Source of the DNA: Lentzea flava
GTDB lineage: Bacteria > Actinomycetota > Actinomycetes > Mycobacteriales > Pseudonocardiaceae
Assembly: GCF_014648475.1 (NCBI RefSeq)
Contig: NZ_BMRE01000039.1
Coordinates: 22,688 to 86,687, forward strand
Length of the DNA stretch: 64,000 nucleotides
Direction: 5' to 3'
Shown: positions 41,302 through 50,600 of the stretch, piece by piece
Numbering within the stretch: position 1 is the stretch's first letter
Layout of the letters: each line of letters begins with the position of its first letter
Notes under the pieces: model-generated
Database searches by the model: none
What the model was told of the DNA's origin: nothing
What the model saw: the letters and a program-made list of their open reading frames with translations, nothing else
Program-made: the position numbers and the translations under genes

Positions 41302-42369
41302 GTGCACGGCGTCGAAGCTGTGGTGCTGGTCGGGGGCAAGGGCACCCGTCTTCGCCCGCTGACCCTGTCCGCTCCCAAGCCCATGCTGCCGACCGCGGGG
41401 GTGCCGTTTCTCACGCACCTGCTGTCGCGGATCAAGGAGGCCGGGATCACCCACGTGGTGCTCGGCACGTCCTACAAGGCCGAGGTGTTCGAGGAGTACT
41501 TCGGTGACGGTTCCAGGCTGGGGCTGGAGCTCGAGTACGTGGTCGAGGAGGTCCCGCTCGACACGGCGGGAGCCATCCGCAACGTCGCGGACAAGCTGCG
41601 CGAACCCGACGTGATGGTCTTCAACGGCGACATCCTGTCGGGCGTCGACCTGACGGGGATCGTCGACACGCACCGCAAGCACGAGGCGGACGTCACGCTG
41701 CACCTGGTGAAGGTCGCGGACCCGCGCGCGTTCGGCTGCGTGCCGACCGACGACGAGGGCCGCGTGCAGGCGTTCCTGGAGAAGACCGACAACCCGCCGA
41801 CGGACCAGATCAACGCGGGTTGCTACGTCTTCCGCCGCGAGGTGATCGACGCCATCCCGGCTGGCCGTCCGGTCTCGGTGGAGCGCGAGACGTTCCCCGG
41901 TCTGCTGGAGGCGGGCAAGCGGCTGCAGGGCCACGTCGACGCCACGTACTGGCTCGACCTGGGCAAGCCGGAGGCGTTCACGCAGGGCTCCGCCGACCTG
42001 GTGCGCGGCATCGCGCCGTCGGCCGCCGTCGCCCAGCCCGGCGACTACCTGGTGCTGGAGGGCTCTTCCGTGCACGAGGGCGCGACGGTGAAGGGCGGCA
42101 GCACGGTCGGCGCGAACTGCACGGTCGCGGACGGCGCGGTGCTCGACGGCGCGATCCTGTTCGACGGCGCCGTCGTCGGCGAGAATGCCGTGGTGGAACG
42201 CTCGATCGTCGGCGCGGGCGCGCTGGTGCAGGCCGGTGCGGTGCTGCGCGACGCCGTGGTGGGCGACTCGGCCGTGATCGGGGCGCGGTGCGAGCTGATC
42301 GGCGGGGCGCGGGTCTGGCCGGGCGTGGTGCTGCCAGAGGCCGGCGTGCGCTTCTCCACGGATGCCTAG
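41302..42369 (+). CDS. mannose-1-phosphate guanylyltransferase
   Basis: A 355-residue nucleotidyltransferase that makes GDP-mannose from GTP and mannose-1-phosphate. The N-terminal Rossmann-like domain has VLVGGKGTRLRPLTLSAPKP, the pyrophosphorylase signature, and VFNGDILSG; the C-terminal third is a left-handed beta-helix of hexapeptide repeats (GATVKGGSTVGANCTVADGA-like). GGAGGAGG (41288-41295) is 6 bp from GTG 41302, which decides the start. GDP-mannose feeds lipomannan, phosphatidylinositol mannosides and protein mannosylation. The mycobacterial counterpart is called manB, a name also used for phosphomannomutase, so I leave the symbol empty. Its end overlaps the DNA glycosylase gene by 8 bp. 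Confidence 0.93.
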   Translation: MHGVEAVVLVGGKGTRLRPLTLSAPKPMLPTAGVPFLTHLLSRIKEAGITHVVLGTSYKAEVFEEYFGDGSRLGLELEYVVEEVPLDTAGAIRNVADKLREPDVMVFNGDILSGVDLTGIVDTHRKHEADVTLHLVKVADPRAFGCVPTDDEGRVQAFLEKTDNPPTDQINAGCYVFRREVIDAIPAGRPVSVERETFPGLLEAGKRLQGHVDATYWLDLGKPEAFTQGSADLVRGIAPSAAVAQPGDYLVLEGSSVHEGATVKGGSTVGANCTVADGAVLDGAILFDGAVVGENAVVERSIVGAGALVQAGAVLRDAVVGDSAVIGARCELIGGARVWPGVVLPEAGVRFSTDA

Positions 42370-43240
42370 CAGAACCTGGACACCACCGTTCCCCCTGGAC
42401 CTGGGCGCGGTGCTCGGACCGCTGCGCCGCGGACCCGGTGACCCGTCCTTCTCGACCGAGGGCGGCATCTGGTTCGCGGCGAACACGCCGTGCGGTCCGG
42501 GAACTCTGCACATCCGTCGTACGGACGCGATCGAAGCGGAAGCGTGGGGCGACGGCGGCCTGTGGCTGCTGGACGGCCTGCCCGCTCTGCTCGGCGCGGA
42601 CGACCCGCTGGACGAGTTCGTCGCGCACCACCCGATCGTCGCCGAGGCCCGTCGTCAACGCCCCGGCCTGCGGCTCGGCGCGACGGGTCGCGTCTGGGAC
42701 CTGCTGTTCGCCTCGATCCTGGAGCAGAAGGTCACCGGCAAGGAGGCGTTCCGGACGTGGCGCGAGCTGGGCCGCCGCTTCGGCGAGCCCGCACCCGGCC
42801 CGCTGCCTCTGAAGGTGCCGCCGACACCGCACCGGTTGCTGGCGTTGCAGGACTGGGAGTGGCACCAGTGCGGCCTCGACGGCGCCCGCCGCCGCACGCT
42901 GATCAACGCGGCCCAGGTCGCGCACCGGCTGGAGAAGGCCGCCGAGATGCGCAGCCGCGAGCTGCTGGAGAAGGTGCCCGGCATCGGCGTGTGGACGTCG
43001 GCCGAGGTGGCGCAACGGTCGTGGGGCGACCCGGACGCCGTGAGCGTCGGCGACTACCACGTGGCGAAGAACGTCGGCTGGGCGTTGACCGGCAAACCGG
43101 TGGACGACGACGGGATGATGGAGCTGCTGGAGCCGTACACACCGCAGCGCCACCGGGCCGTTCGCTACCTGGAGGCCGCGGGGATGCAGCGGCCGCGGCG
43201 GGCACCGAGGTTCTCGCCGCGCGACTACCGCAGGTTCTGA
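42362..43240 (+). CDS. DNA-3-methyladenine glycosylase family protein (HhH-GPD)
   Basis: A 292-residue protein of the AlkA-type base-excision repair family. The helix-hairpin-helix is LLEKVPGIGVWTSAEVAQRS, followed by the catalytic Asp in AVSVGDYHV. FASILEQKVTGKEAFRTW is the conserved core helix. The enzyme removes alkylated bases from DNA. It overlaps the GDP-mannose gene by 8 bp, an arrangement conserved in actinobacteria without a known functional link. The ATG at 42362 gives a normal family length. Confidence 0.9.
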   Translation: MPSRTWTPPFPLDLGAVLGPLRRGPGDPSFSTEGGIWFAANTPCGPGTLHIRRTDAIEAEAWGDGGLWLLDGLPALLGADDPLDEFVAHHPIVAEARRQRPGLRLGATGRVWDLLFASILEQKVTGKEAFRTWRELGRRFGEPAPGPLPLKVPPTPHRLLALQDWEWHQCGLDGARRRTLINAAQVAHRLEKAAEMRSRELLEKVPGIGVWTSAEVAQRSWGDPDAVSVGDYHVAKNVGWALTGKPVDDDGMMELLEPYTPQRHRAVRYLEAAGMQRPRRAPRFSPRDYRRF

Positions 43241-43251
43241 GGGGGGCTTGG

Positions 43252-43440
43252 TTGGCGAAGCGGCAGTACGTGGCGAGGGGCGTGCCGGGCGGCTACCGGA
43301 TCTGGAACACCAGGTCGCGGCGCTGGTGGGGCGACCACTACGAGCTGTGCCCCGACGACCTCCTCGCCGAGCTGAACGGCGCCGCCGATCCCGCGCGGAT
43401 CACCGCCCTGCTCAAGCGCTACCGCGCTCTCCGCCGCTAA
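43252..43440 (+). CDS. small basic protein of unknown function
   Basis: A 62-residue open frame starting at TTG 43252, with the purine-rich site GAGGGGGG 5-7 bp upstream. The sequence is basic and aromatic (YRIWNTRSRRWWGDHYELC) with an amphipathic C-terminal helix. The same reading frame continues upstream only through the shadow of the glycosylase gene. Similar small proteins seem to recur in Pseudonocardiales, from memory; no function is known. It directly precedes a strong hairpin, which supports a real transcript end here. Confidence 0.55.
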   Translation: MAKRQYVARGVPGGYRIWNTRSRRWWGDHYELCPDDLLAELNGAADPARITALLKRYRALRR

Positions 43441-43457
43441 CCCGGCCCGGACGAAAA

Positions 43458-43508
43458 CGATGAAGGGCTCCTTCATCCACCTGACGTGGATGAAGGAGCC
43501 CTTCATCG
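43458..43508. terminator. 23 bp perfect inverted repeat between convergent genes
   Basis: Arms 43458-43480 and 43486-43508 are exact complements (core GATGAAGGGCTCCTTCATC) with loop CTGAC. Each arm also contains a smaller internal palindrome (ATGAAGG...CCTTCAT). It lies between the small basic protein gene (+) and the NUDIX gene (-, stop at 43513), so it can terminate both. AT-rich palindromes of this type recur many times in Pseudonocardiales genomes, from memory. Confidence 0.8.
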
Positions 43509-43512
43509 AGCG

Positions 43513-44040
43513 CTAGCGGAGGCGGGCCAGCGCCGACTCGATCAACGGGTGCAGGTCGTCCACGTTGGCGGGCAGCGAGTCGAGCGGCCACCACTGCAGG
43601 TCCACCGACTCGGCTGACCGCACCGGCCGCGCGCCGACCGGCGCCCGCACCAGGAACCGCACGTCGAAGTGCCGCGTCGGCTTGCCGAGCGAGCACGTGA
43701 TCGGGTGCACGTCGAGGTGGATCGGCGTCGGCTCGATCCGCAGCCCGCGGATGCCGGACTCCTCGGTGGCCTCGCGCAACGCGGCCGCGGCCAGGGAGTC
43801 GTCCTCCGGCTCGCAGTGGCCGCCGAGCTGCAGCCACCGGCCCACGCGCGGGTGCAGCGTCAGCAGCGCGTGCTCCGCGGTGGCGTCCAGGACCAGCGCG
43901 GACGCGGTGAGGTGGCCGGGTTCGCAGGACCGCTGGCAGGCGTCCTCACGGGCAGCCAGGAAGCCCAGGTAGGCCTCCTTCAACGCGTCCTGGCCGGTGA
44001 ACCGGCTCAGCGTGGCGACCGCGTCGGCGTGCAACGTCAC
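43513..44040 (-). CDS. NUDIX hydrolase
   Basis: A 175-residue protein with a complete Nudix box: GHCEPEDDSLAAAALREATEESGI (G-x5-E-x7-R-E-x2-E-E-x-G), split here only by reporting. It hydrolyses a nucleoside diphosphate linked to another moiety; the substrate is unknown. The start GTG 44040 overlaps the stop of fbiB (GTGA), so it is co-translated with the F420 genes. In many actinobacteria a NUDIX gene follows fbiB. A role in cleaning damaged nucleotides or cofactor intermediates is plausible. Confidence 0.9.
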   Translation of the reverse strand: MTLHADAVATLSRFTGQDALKEAYLGFLAAREDACQRSCEPGHLTASALVLDATAEHALLTLHPRVGRWLQLGGHCEPEDDSLAAAALREATEESGIRGLRIEPTPIHLDVHPITCSLGKPTRHFDVRFLVRAPVGARPVRSAESVDLQWWPLDSLPANVDDLHPLIESALARLR

Positions 44041-45359
44041 AGCTCGATCAGCCCTTCCAGCGGCTCGCGGGGCGTCAGCGGCTCGGTCGGGTGCCCGACC
44101 GCCACCGCGCCCAGCGGTTCCCAGTCCTCCGGCACGCCCAGCACGGAGCGCACCACGTCGGCGCAGAAGATCGTCGACGACACCCAGCACGAGCCGAGCC
44201 CCTCGGCGGCCAGCGCCACCAGCAGGCCCTGCACCGCGGCACCGCCGGCGACCGTGAACATCGTCTTCTCGGCCTCGGACCGGCGCTTGTCCGGATACGC
44301 GTGAGCGCCGTCGCGCACGAGGAACGGCACGATGATCTCCGGCGCCTCCACCAGCAGGTCGCCCCTGCGCACCCGGCGTGCGACCTGCTCGTCGGTGAAC
44401 CCGTCGCCGCGCAGGTCGGTTTCCCACTGCTCGCGCATCGCCCGCAGCAACTCGGCGCGCTTCTGCCGCACCAGCACGAACCGCAGCGGCTTCGTGTGGT
44501 GCGGCGCGGGCGCGGTCAACGCGGCACCCACGGCGCGTTTCACCGCGGCCGGATCCACCGGCTCCGGCGAGTAGAACCGCACGGACCGGCGCATCAGCAC
44601 GGCCTCGGCCCTGCCCTGGGCCAGCGCCTCCTCGGTGCCGAGCCGGAACAGGTCCTCCTCGGTCGGCCTGACCAGGTCGCGGGCGGTCGAGCCGTCGTCC
44701 ACCACGTCGAAGCCGCGCAGCACCGCCACCGGCACCGCGCCGAGCTTGCCCTTCACCAGGTCCGCGGCGGCCGCGATCTCGTCGGCGATCGCGACCATCG
44801 TCACGGCCAGCTCGTTGCCGTGCTGGTCCACCGAGCCCGCGTAGTTGTGCAGCACGCGGATGCCCGCAGCGCCGATCGCGGCGTCGGTCTGACCCACCCG
44901 CCACGCGCGGCCCATCGTGTCGGTGATCACCACCGCGACCTCGACGCCGAGCAGGGCCTTCAACGCACCGCGCAGTGCGGCCGCTGACCCGTCCGGGTCG
45001 ACGGGCAGCAGCGCGATCTCGTCACCGGCCACGTTCGAGGCGTCGACCCCGGACGCGGCCTGCACGATGCCGAGCTTGTTCTCGGTGATCAGCGTCCGCA
45101 TCTTGCGGGCGAGCACCCGCACCGACTCCGCGTCGACGTGCTCGCGCCGGATCCTGTCCCGCTCCTCCGGGTCGGCCGGCACCCGGATGAGCCGTCCCTC
45201 CACTTTGGACACGATCTTGGACGTGACGACGAGCACGTCACCGTCGCGCAGCCACGGCGCGGCGGCCGCGATCGCACCGGCGAGATCGTCGCCGGGGCGA
45301 AATTCCGGCAGGCCCGGCACCGGCAGCAGCTCCAGCGCCGCGGCGGCGTGATCAGTCAA
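44037..45359 (-). CDS. fbiB: bifunctional F420 ligase/reductase (FbiB)
   Basis: A 440-residue two-domain enzyme of coenzyme F420 synthesis. Residues about 1-240 are the CofE gamma-glutamyl ligase (LPEFRPGDDLAGAI, VVTSKIVSKVEGR, ITDTMGRAWRVGQTDAAIGAAGI) that adds glutamates to F420-0. Residues about 245-440 are an FMN-binding nitroreductase-like domain (RRSVRFYSPEPVDP, TAPAPHHTKPLRFVLV, LAAEGLGSCWVSS) that in mycobacteria reduces dehydro-F420-0. It starts at TTG 45359, overlapping the cofD stop by 8 bp; no ATG or GTG fits better. It forms an operon with cofD and the NUDIX gene. Confidence 0.94.
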   Translation of the reverse strand: MTDHAAAALELLPVPGLPEFRPGDDLAGAIAAAAPWLRDGDVLVVTSKIVSKVEGRLIRVPADPEERDRIRREHVDAESVRVLARKMRTLITENKLGIVQAASGVDASNVAGDEIALLPVDPDGSAAALRGALKALLGVEVAVVITDTMGRAWRVGQTDAAIGAAGIRVLHNYAGSVDQHGNELAVTMVAIADEIAAAADLVKGKLGAVPVAVLRGFDVVDDGSTARDLVRPTEEDLFRLGTEEALAQGRAEAVLMRRSVRFYSPEPVDPAAVKRAVGAALTAPAPHHTKPLRFVLVRQKRAELLRAMREQWETDLRGDGFTDEQVARRVRRGDLLVEAPEIIVPFLVRDGAHAYPDKRRSEAEKTMFTVAGGAAVQGLLVALAAEGLGSCWVSSTIFCADVVRSVLGVPEDWEPLGAVAVGHPTEPLTPREPLEGLIEL

Positions 45360-46305
45360 CGTCGACTCCGGCCAGTTCCAGCGCGTCCCGCGCCATCTGC
45401 GCTGTGGCGTCCACATCGGACATCAGCAGCGGAACGGCGCGGACCGCGACACCGGGCACGTCGGCGCGGTCGCCGGTGTGCACCAGCCACGCGTCGAGAA
45501 TGCCGTCTTCCGAGCACTTGCGGGAGCCGTAGAGCCGTCCGACCGCCTCGGCGGAGGTCTCGACACCGATCGCGTCCAAACAAGCGTCCGCCATGCCCCG
45601 CAACGGTTTCCCGCCGATGATCGGCGACAGGCCCACGACCCCGGCCTCGGTCTTGCGCAGCGCGTCGCGCACACCGGGCACGTTCAGGATCGTGCCGACG
45701 CTCACGACGGGGTTGGACGGGGCCAGGACCACCGCGTCGGCCTCGGCGATCGCCTCCAGCACGCCGGGCCCCGCGGTGGCGGCCTCTGCGCCCACGAACG
45801 CGAACGACTGCGCGGGCACGCCGGCCCGGTGCTTCACCCACCACTCCTGGAAGTGGATCGCCTTCGGCTCGCCGTCCAGCTCGACCACGACGTGGGTCTC
45901 CACGCGGTCGTCGGACATCGGCAGCAGCCGCACGCCCGGCTTCCACCGGTCGCACAGCGCCTCCGTCACGGCCGACAGCGGGTATCCGGCGCGCAGCATC
46001 CTGGTGCGGACGAGGTGCGTGGCCATGTCCCGGTCGCCGAGCCCGAACCAGGTCGGCTCGGCACCGTAGGCGGCCAGCTCCTCCTTGACGGTCCACGACT
46101 CGTTCTCGCGGCCCCAGCCGCGCTCGGTGTCGATCCCGCCGCCCAGCGTGTACATGCAGGTGTCGAGGTCGGGGCAGATGCGCAGCCCGTGCATCCACAC
46201 GTCATCGCCGGTGTTGACCACCGCGGTGACGTCGGCTCCCAACCGCTTGAGCCCTTGCAGGAACCTCGCGCCGCCGACCCCGCCGACCAGTGCTACGACC
46301 TTCAC
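45352..46305 (-). CDS. cofD: 2-phospho-L-lactate/phosphoenolpyruvyl transferase (CofD/FbiA)
   Basis: A 317-residue enzyme that transfers a phospholactyl or, in actinobacteria, phosphoenolpyruvyl group from a guanosine diphosphate carrier to Fo, giving (dehydro-)F420-0. Conserved segments: VALVGGVGGARFLQGL at the start, VNTGDDVWMHGLRICPDLDT, GWGRENESW, WFGLGDRDMATH, VLAPSNPVVSVGTIL and GVVGLSPIIGGKPLRGMADAC. I prefer GTG 46305, which places the first beta-strand at the N-terminus; GTG 46323 is an in-frame alternative. fbiB follows with an 8 bp overlap. Confidence 0.94.
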   Translation of the reverse strand: MKVVALVGGVGGARFLQGLKRLGADVTAVVNTGDDVWMHGLRICPDLDTCMYTLGGGIDTERGWGRENESWTVKEELAAYGAEPTWFGLGDRDMATHLVRTRMLRAGYPLSAVTEALCDRWKPGVRLLPMSDDRVETHVVVELDGEPKAIHFQEWWVKHRAGVPAQSFAFVGAEAATAGPGVLEAIAEADAVVLAPSNPVVSVGTILNVPGVRDALRKTEAGVVGLSPIIGGKPLRGMADACLDAIGVETSAEAVGRLYGSRKCSEDGILDAWLVHTGDRADVPGVAVRAVPLLMSDVDATAQMARDALELAGVDVD

Positions 46306-46338
46306 GCCGCGCCATGCTTCCACAGTGCGGTGCGCGGT

Positions 46339-47094
46339 CTACAGGTAGCGCCAGAACATGAACGCGACCACACCGGAGCCCGCCGAGCCCGGGTCGCCGC
46401 CGATCAGCTCGAAGACCGTCGAGGCCAGCGCGAAGAAGAGCCGGTTCACCTCGGCGAAGGCGATCAGCACGGCGAACAGGATCAGCGGCGCCCACGGCCG
46501 GGCCTTCGCGCCGAACTGCTGCGCCTGGTACGACATGAACGGCTCCAAAACACCCCAGCCGTCCAAACCGGGAATCGGCAGGATGTTCAGCACGAACGCG
46601 ATCACCTGCAACAAAGCCAGGTACGAAATTGCGCCGGCGAGCGCGGCCGGCGGCGAAAACAGCGTGACGATTCCGGCGAGGATCACGCCGAGCACGAGGT
46701 TCGTGACCGGTCCCGCGAGTGAGACCAACGACTCGATCTTCTTCGAGCGCAGCGCGTGGTGGTTGATCCACACCGCGCCACCAGGAAGGGGAATGCCGCC
46801 GAACGCGAGCAGCACCAGCGGCAGCACGATGCTCAGCACCGGATCGGTGTAGCGGCGGATGTCGAGGGTCAGATAACCCTTGTCCCGCACGGAGAAGTCG
46901 CCGCCCTTGTAGGCGACGGCGGCGTGCCCGAACTCGTGCAGGCACAGCGTCACCGCCCAGCCGGCGAGTACGAAGAGGATGGTGCCCGCGATGATGGCGA
47001 CATCGCCCTCGAGCAGGGTGAGGGCCCCTCCGGCGACGGTCGCCGCGAGCAGGCCGAGGAACAGTGGACTGGGTCGCACCGCTGATCGCTTCAC
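46339..47094 (-). CDS. site-2 protease family (M50) membrane metalloprotease
   Basis: A 251-residue integral membrane protein with about six helices. The zinc motif HEFGH is in LCLHEFGHAAVAYKGGD, and the second metal site is NILPIPGLDGW. Members cut substrates within the membrane or act as simple housekeeping proteases. The compact length without a PDZ domain puts it in the minimal S2P group. It lies between whiB2 and cofD in a conserved actinobacterial neighbourhood. A possible substrate in this window is the membrane-anchored ECF sigma factor, but that link is pure speculation. Confidence 0.9.
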   Translation of the reverse strand: MKRSAVRPSPLFLGLLAATVAGGALTLLEGDVAIIAGTILFVLAGWAVTLCLHEFGHAAVAYKGGDFSVRDKGYLTLDIRRYTDPVLSIVLPLVLLAFGGIPLPGGAVWINHHALRSKKIESLVSLAGPVTNLVLGVILAGIVTLFSPPAALAGAISYLALLQVIAFVLNILPIPGLDGWGVLEPFMSYQAQQFGAKARPWAPLILFAVLIAFAEVNRLFFALASTVFELIGGDPGSAGSGVVAFMFWRYL

Positions 47095-47228
47095 CCCACC
47101 AGTGTGGCGTGTCGGCTGGCGTGGTGGGCCGTTCGGGGACCCGTTGCGACGCGTGGATCACTGTCTGTGCTGCCAGTCAAGGTTTTAGCGGCCAACTGCG
47201 CGAATATCCCCCGACGTGTGGACTCCAC

Positions 47229-47257
47229 TTGACCCCCTGCTGTGACGCAGGTGTAAT
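47229..47257 (+). promoter_or_regulatory. possible whiB2 promoter
   Basis: TTGACC at 47229-47234 and TGTAAT at 47252-47257 are separated by 17 bp, about 82 bp upstream of the whiB2 start codon in the 245 bp divergent region shared with the M50 protease gene. The -35 is near consensus; the -10 lacks the initial TA, so confidence is low. Confidence 0.35.
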
Positions 47258-47339
47258 CACATCGGTGTCATTCGTCGTTGTGGGAGCGGCGTCTGGCGTC
47301 CGCCAACCGGGGAGAGCGGAAGGCGAGGAGGCGGACGAA

Positions 47340-47636
47340 ATGCAGGAATTCGAAGAAGATCACGTCGCGCAGCCGGTTGTGCAGGGCGAACTGTCGTACC
47401 TGTTCGACCCCGCCGACGAGCAAGACTGGCAGGAGCGTGCGCTCTGCGCACAGACGGATCCCGAGGCGTTCTTCCCCGAAAAGGGTGGATCGACGAGGGA
47501 GGCGAAGCGCATCTGCCTGGGCTGCGAGGTCCGGTCGGAGTGCCTCGAGTACGCGCTCCAGCACGACGAACGCTTCGGCATCTGGGGCGGTCTCTCGGAG
47601 AGAGAACGCCGCAAGCTGAAGAAGCGAGCCGTCTAG
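47340..47636 (+). CDS. whiB2: WhiB family iron-sulfur regulator (WhiB2/WhmD type)
   Basis: A 98-residue Wbl protein. The four cluster-binding Cys are in ALCAQTDPEAFFPEKG and the ICLGCEVRSEC block (C...C-x2-C-x5-C), followed by the turn GIWGG and a basic C-terminus ERRKLKKRAV. It binds a [4Fe-4S] cluster and works with the primary sigma factor; the WhiB/WhiB2 branch controls septation and sporulation together with WhiA. GGAGG lies 8 bp before ATG 47340. The location next to cofD and the metallopeptidase/DUF3499 genes is that of mycobacterial whiB2, which supports the subgroup. Confidence 0.94.
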   Translation: MQEFEEDHVAQPVVQGELSYLFDPADEQDWQERALCAQTDPEAFFPEKGGSTREAKRICLGCEVRSECLEYALQHDERFGIWGGLSERERRKLKKRAV

Positions 47637-47678
47637 CCGGAGCACTGAAGTGTGATCTTTGTGCCTTAACTTGAGGAC

Positions 47679-50600
47679 GTGACAAGTCCTCACCCGAGGC
47701 TCCGGACCGCGCCGGTGCTGTGCGTCCTGGTCTGCCACGACGGCGACCAGTGGCTCAGCACGGCGCTGTCCGCGTTGCGGCGTCAGCGAATTCGCCCGAG
47801 GCACGTGATCGCGGTCGACACCGGTTCCACCGACCGCACGGGCAAAATCCTGGCGGAGGCGGAAGATCTGCTGGACGGCGTGCTGACCGTGCCGCGCGGC
47901 ACGGGCTTCGGCACCGCTGTGCGCATCGCCGTCGAGCACGCCGTCGACAGGTGGGGCGACCCCGGCAGGTGGCTGTGGCTGCTGCACGACGACAGCGCGC
48001 CCGAACCCGACTGCCTGGCCGCACTGCTGACCGCGGCCGAGGTGTCGCCCTCGGCTGCCGTCCTGGGCCCGCTGTGCCTCGATTGGGTGGATTCTCGGCT
48101 CGTCGTCGAGGCCGGTTTGTCGACGGATTCCTCCGGGCATCGGCAGACGGGCCTCTCGTCCGCGGAACATTCCGCGTCGTTCCAGCAGAGCACCGAGGTG
48201 CTCGCGGTCTCGTCGGCCGGCTCGCTGATCCGCCGCGAGGTCTGGCACGCGCTGGGCGGCTACGACGAGGCGATGCCGCTGCTGCGCGACGACCTCGACT
48301 TCGGCTGGCGCGTGAACCGTGCCGGTCATTTGGTCCTGTGCGTTCCCGTGGCCCGAATGCGGCACGCCCGCGCCGCGACCAGAGGCGCACGTCGTTTGGA
48401 CGCGACGATGGCGCGCCCCGGTCCGTCGTTCCGCGGGGTCGACCGCGCACACGGCATGCGCACGTTTCTGGTCAACACCTCGGGTTTTTCGTTCCTCATA
48501 GGACTTCCGCGGCTCCTCTTTCTGTCTTTGCTGCGGGCTTTGGGTTTCCTGTTCCTCCGGCGTTTCGCCGACGCTCACGCCGAAATCGGCGCCGCCCGCT
48601 ACCTCCTGACGAGAGGCAGGCTCTTCGAGGGCCGCCGCGCCCGTCGCGGTTCCGCCGTCGTCCGCGGCCTGTTCACCTCGCGGCTGACCAGGTTCCGCAA
48701 CGCCCTGCGCGCCGGTGCCGCGTTCCTGATCCGCCGCCGCGTCGAGGCCGACGCCGCGCTGGGCCGCCTGCCCGCTTCCGACGCCAGTTCGGCATGGCTC
48801 GAACCGTCCGAAGTGGACTCTCGGCCGGTAGGTCCCGCCGCACTGCCCGCGGGCGCCTCCAGGGGCCGTCCGCGCGTGGCCGGTCTGCGGCGTCCACCGG
48901 TCGTCGTCCCGGTCGACGCCGCGTTGCCCGGCGCCCTCCGTCCGTCACCGCGCCCTCGGCCGTCGCCGGGACCGCGCGGCCCCGAGATGGTCTTCGTCGA
49001 GGTCGACCAGTCGAGGGTGCTGCGGTCGCTGTTGCTGGCGCCGCCGGTGCTGCTGGTGCTGGGGCTGTCGGTGGTCGCGGTGGTGGCGAACTGGTCGCGC
49101 CTCGGGCTGTCGCTGGCCGGCGGCCGGTTGCTGCCCGTCGGGTCCGCGGGCTCCGTGTGGTCGACGTATCTCGCGTCGTGGCATCCGGTGTTCGGCGGCA
49201 CCGCGGCTCCGGCTCCCGCCGCGCTGGCCGTCCTGGGGCTGATTCCCGGTGGGCCTTCGTTCGCCGTCGCGTTGTTGTTGCTCGGTGACATCCCGCTCGC
49301 CGCGCTCTCGGCCTACATCGCGTCACGCGGCATGCGCGTGCGTCGGTCCGTGCGTGCGGTGGTGTCGGCGTTCTACGGGTTGCTGCCCGTGGCCACGACG
49401 GCGGTGGCCGAGGGACGGCTGGACGTCGTCGTCGTCCACGTCGTGACGCCCGTGGTGTTCGCCGGGGTGTACGCGGTTCTGCGCGCATCGTCCACGCACG
49501 CCTGGCTGCCGATGGCTTCCGGGACGGCCCTGGGTGTTGCGGTCCTCGGAGCTTTCTCGCCGTTGACCCACGTCGTGACGATCGTCGGGGCGTTGGGCGG
49601 GTTCATCGCGGTGTCCGGCGGGGCGCGGCGGATCGCTGCGTTGTTCGCCATCGTGCTGTTGCCCATGGCGTTGTTGTTGCCGTGGCCCGCAGTCCTCTTG
49701 CAGCACCCCGAGAAGGTCCTGAACGGGCTCGGCGCGGCCTTCGAGTCGCCTCCGCCGAACCTGATCGTGTGCTCGGTGTTCGTGGCCGCCGCGTTCGCCG
49801 CTGCCGTGTTGCGGCCCAACGCCGCGATGCTGCCCGGCCTGTTCGTGATCGTCCTGGCGATCGGGGCCCTGGCTGCCGTCGCGGCTGTACGGGCCTGGCC
49901 GGGCACGCCGTTGGTGATCCTCGCCTGGGGGCTCGTCTGGGTGGTGCTGGCCGGGTGCCGGCGCGGGGTGGCGCCGGGAATCGCCGGGCAGGTCCGGGTT
50001 CGGCGGGCCGTCTACGCCGTGGGCGTGGTGACGCTGGTCAGCCTCGGCGTGGCCGGGTTGCTGGATCTGCGGTCCGGGCCGTTGAAGGCCGACGGCGGGG
50101 CCCAGCTGTCCTCGTCGCTGACCGCCGAGCTGGAGCGGACCGGGCGGTCGGTGCTGATCCTCGGGTCGCCGGTCCGGCAGGTCGCCGGACGGATGCCCGC
50201 GTTCGGGGACGACGATCTGGTGCCCACGGTGTCGTCTCCCGCACGGCTGCGCCGGTGGAACTCGTCGTTGCTCGACGGGGCCGCTCCCGTCGTGAAGGTC
50301 ACGCTGGCCCAGGCGGCCGCGTCCGGGGTCTCCTTCCTGGTGCTGCCGTCGGAGGAGGCAGCGGCACGGGTGCGCGGCGCTGCCGGGGAACTGGTGTCCG
50401 TGGCACCGGGCACCACTGACGGGCGGCCGGTGCTGAGGGTGCGGCTGGCCGCGGACACCGGGGTGTTGCTGGGGCCCGATCTCGCCAGGCGGGCGCGCAC
50501 CGGCGGGGAACCGCCCGCCGAGCTGGCAGCGCAGGGAGTGGCGCCGGTCAACGTCACGCTGCCCGACGTCGCCGTGAAGGTCTCCGCTGGTGGCGAGGGC

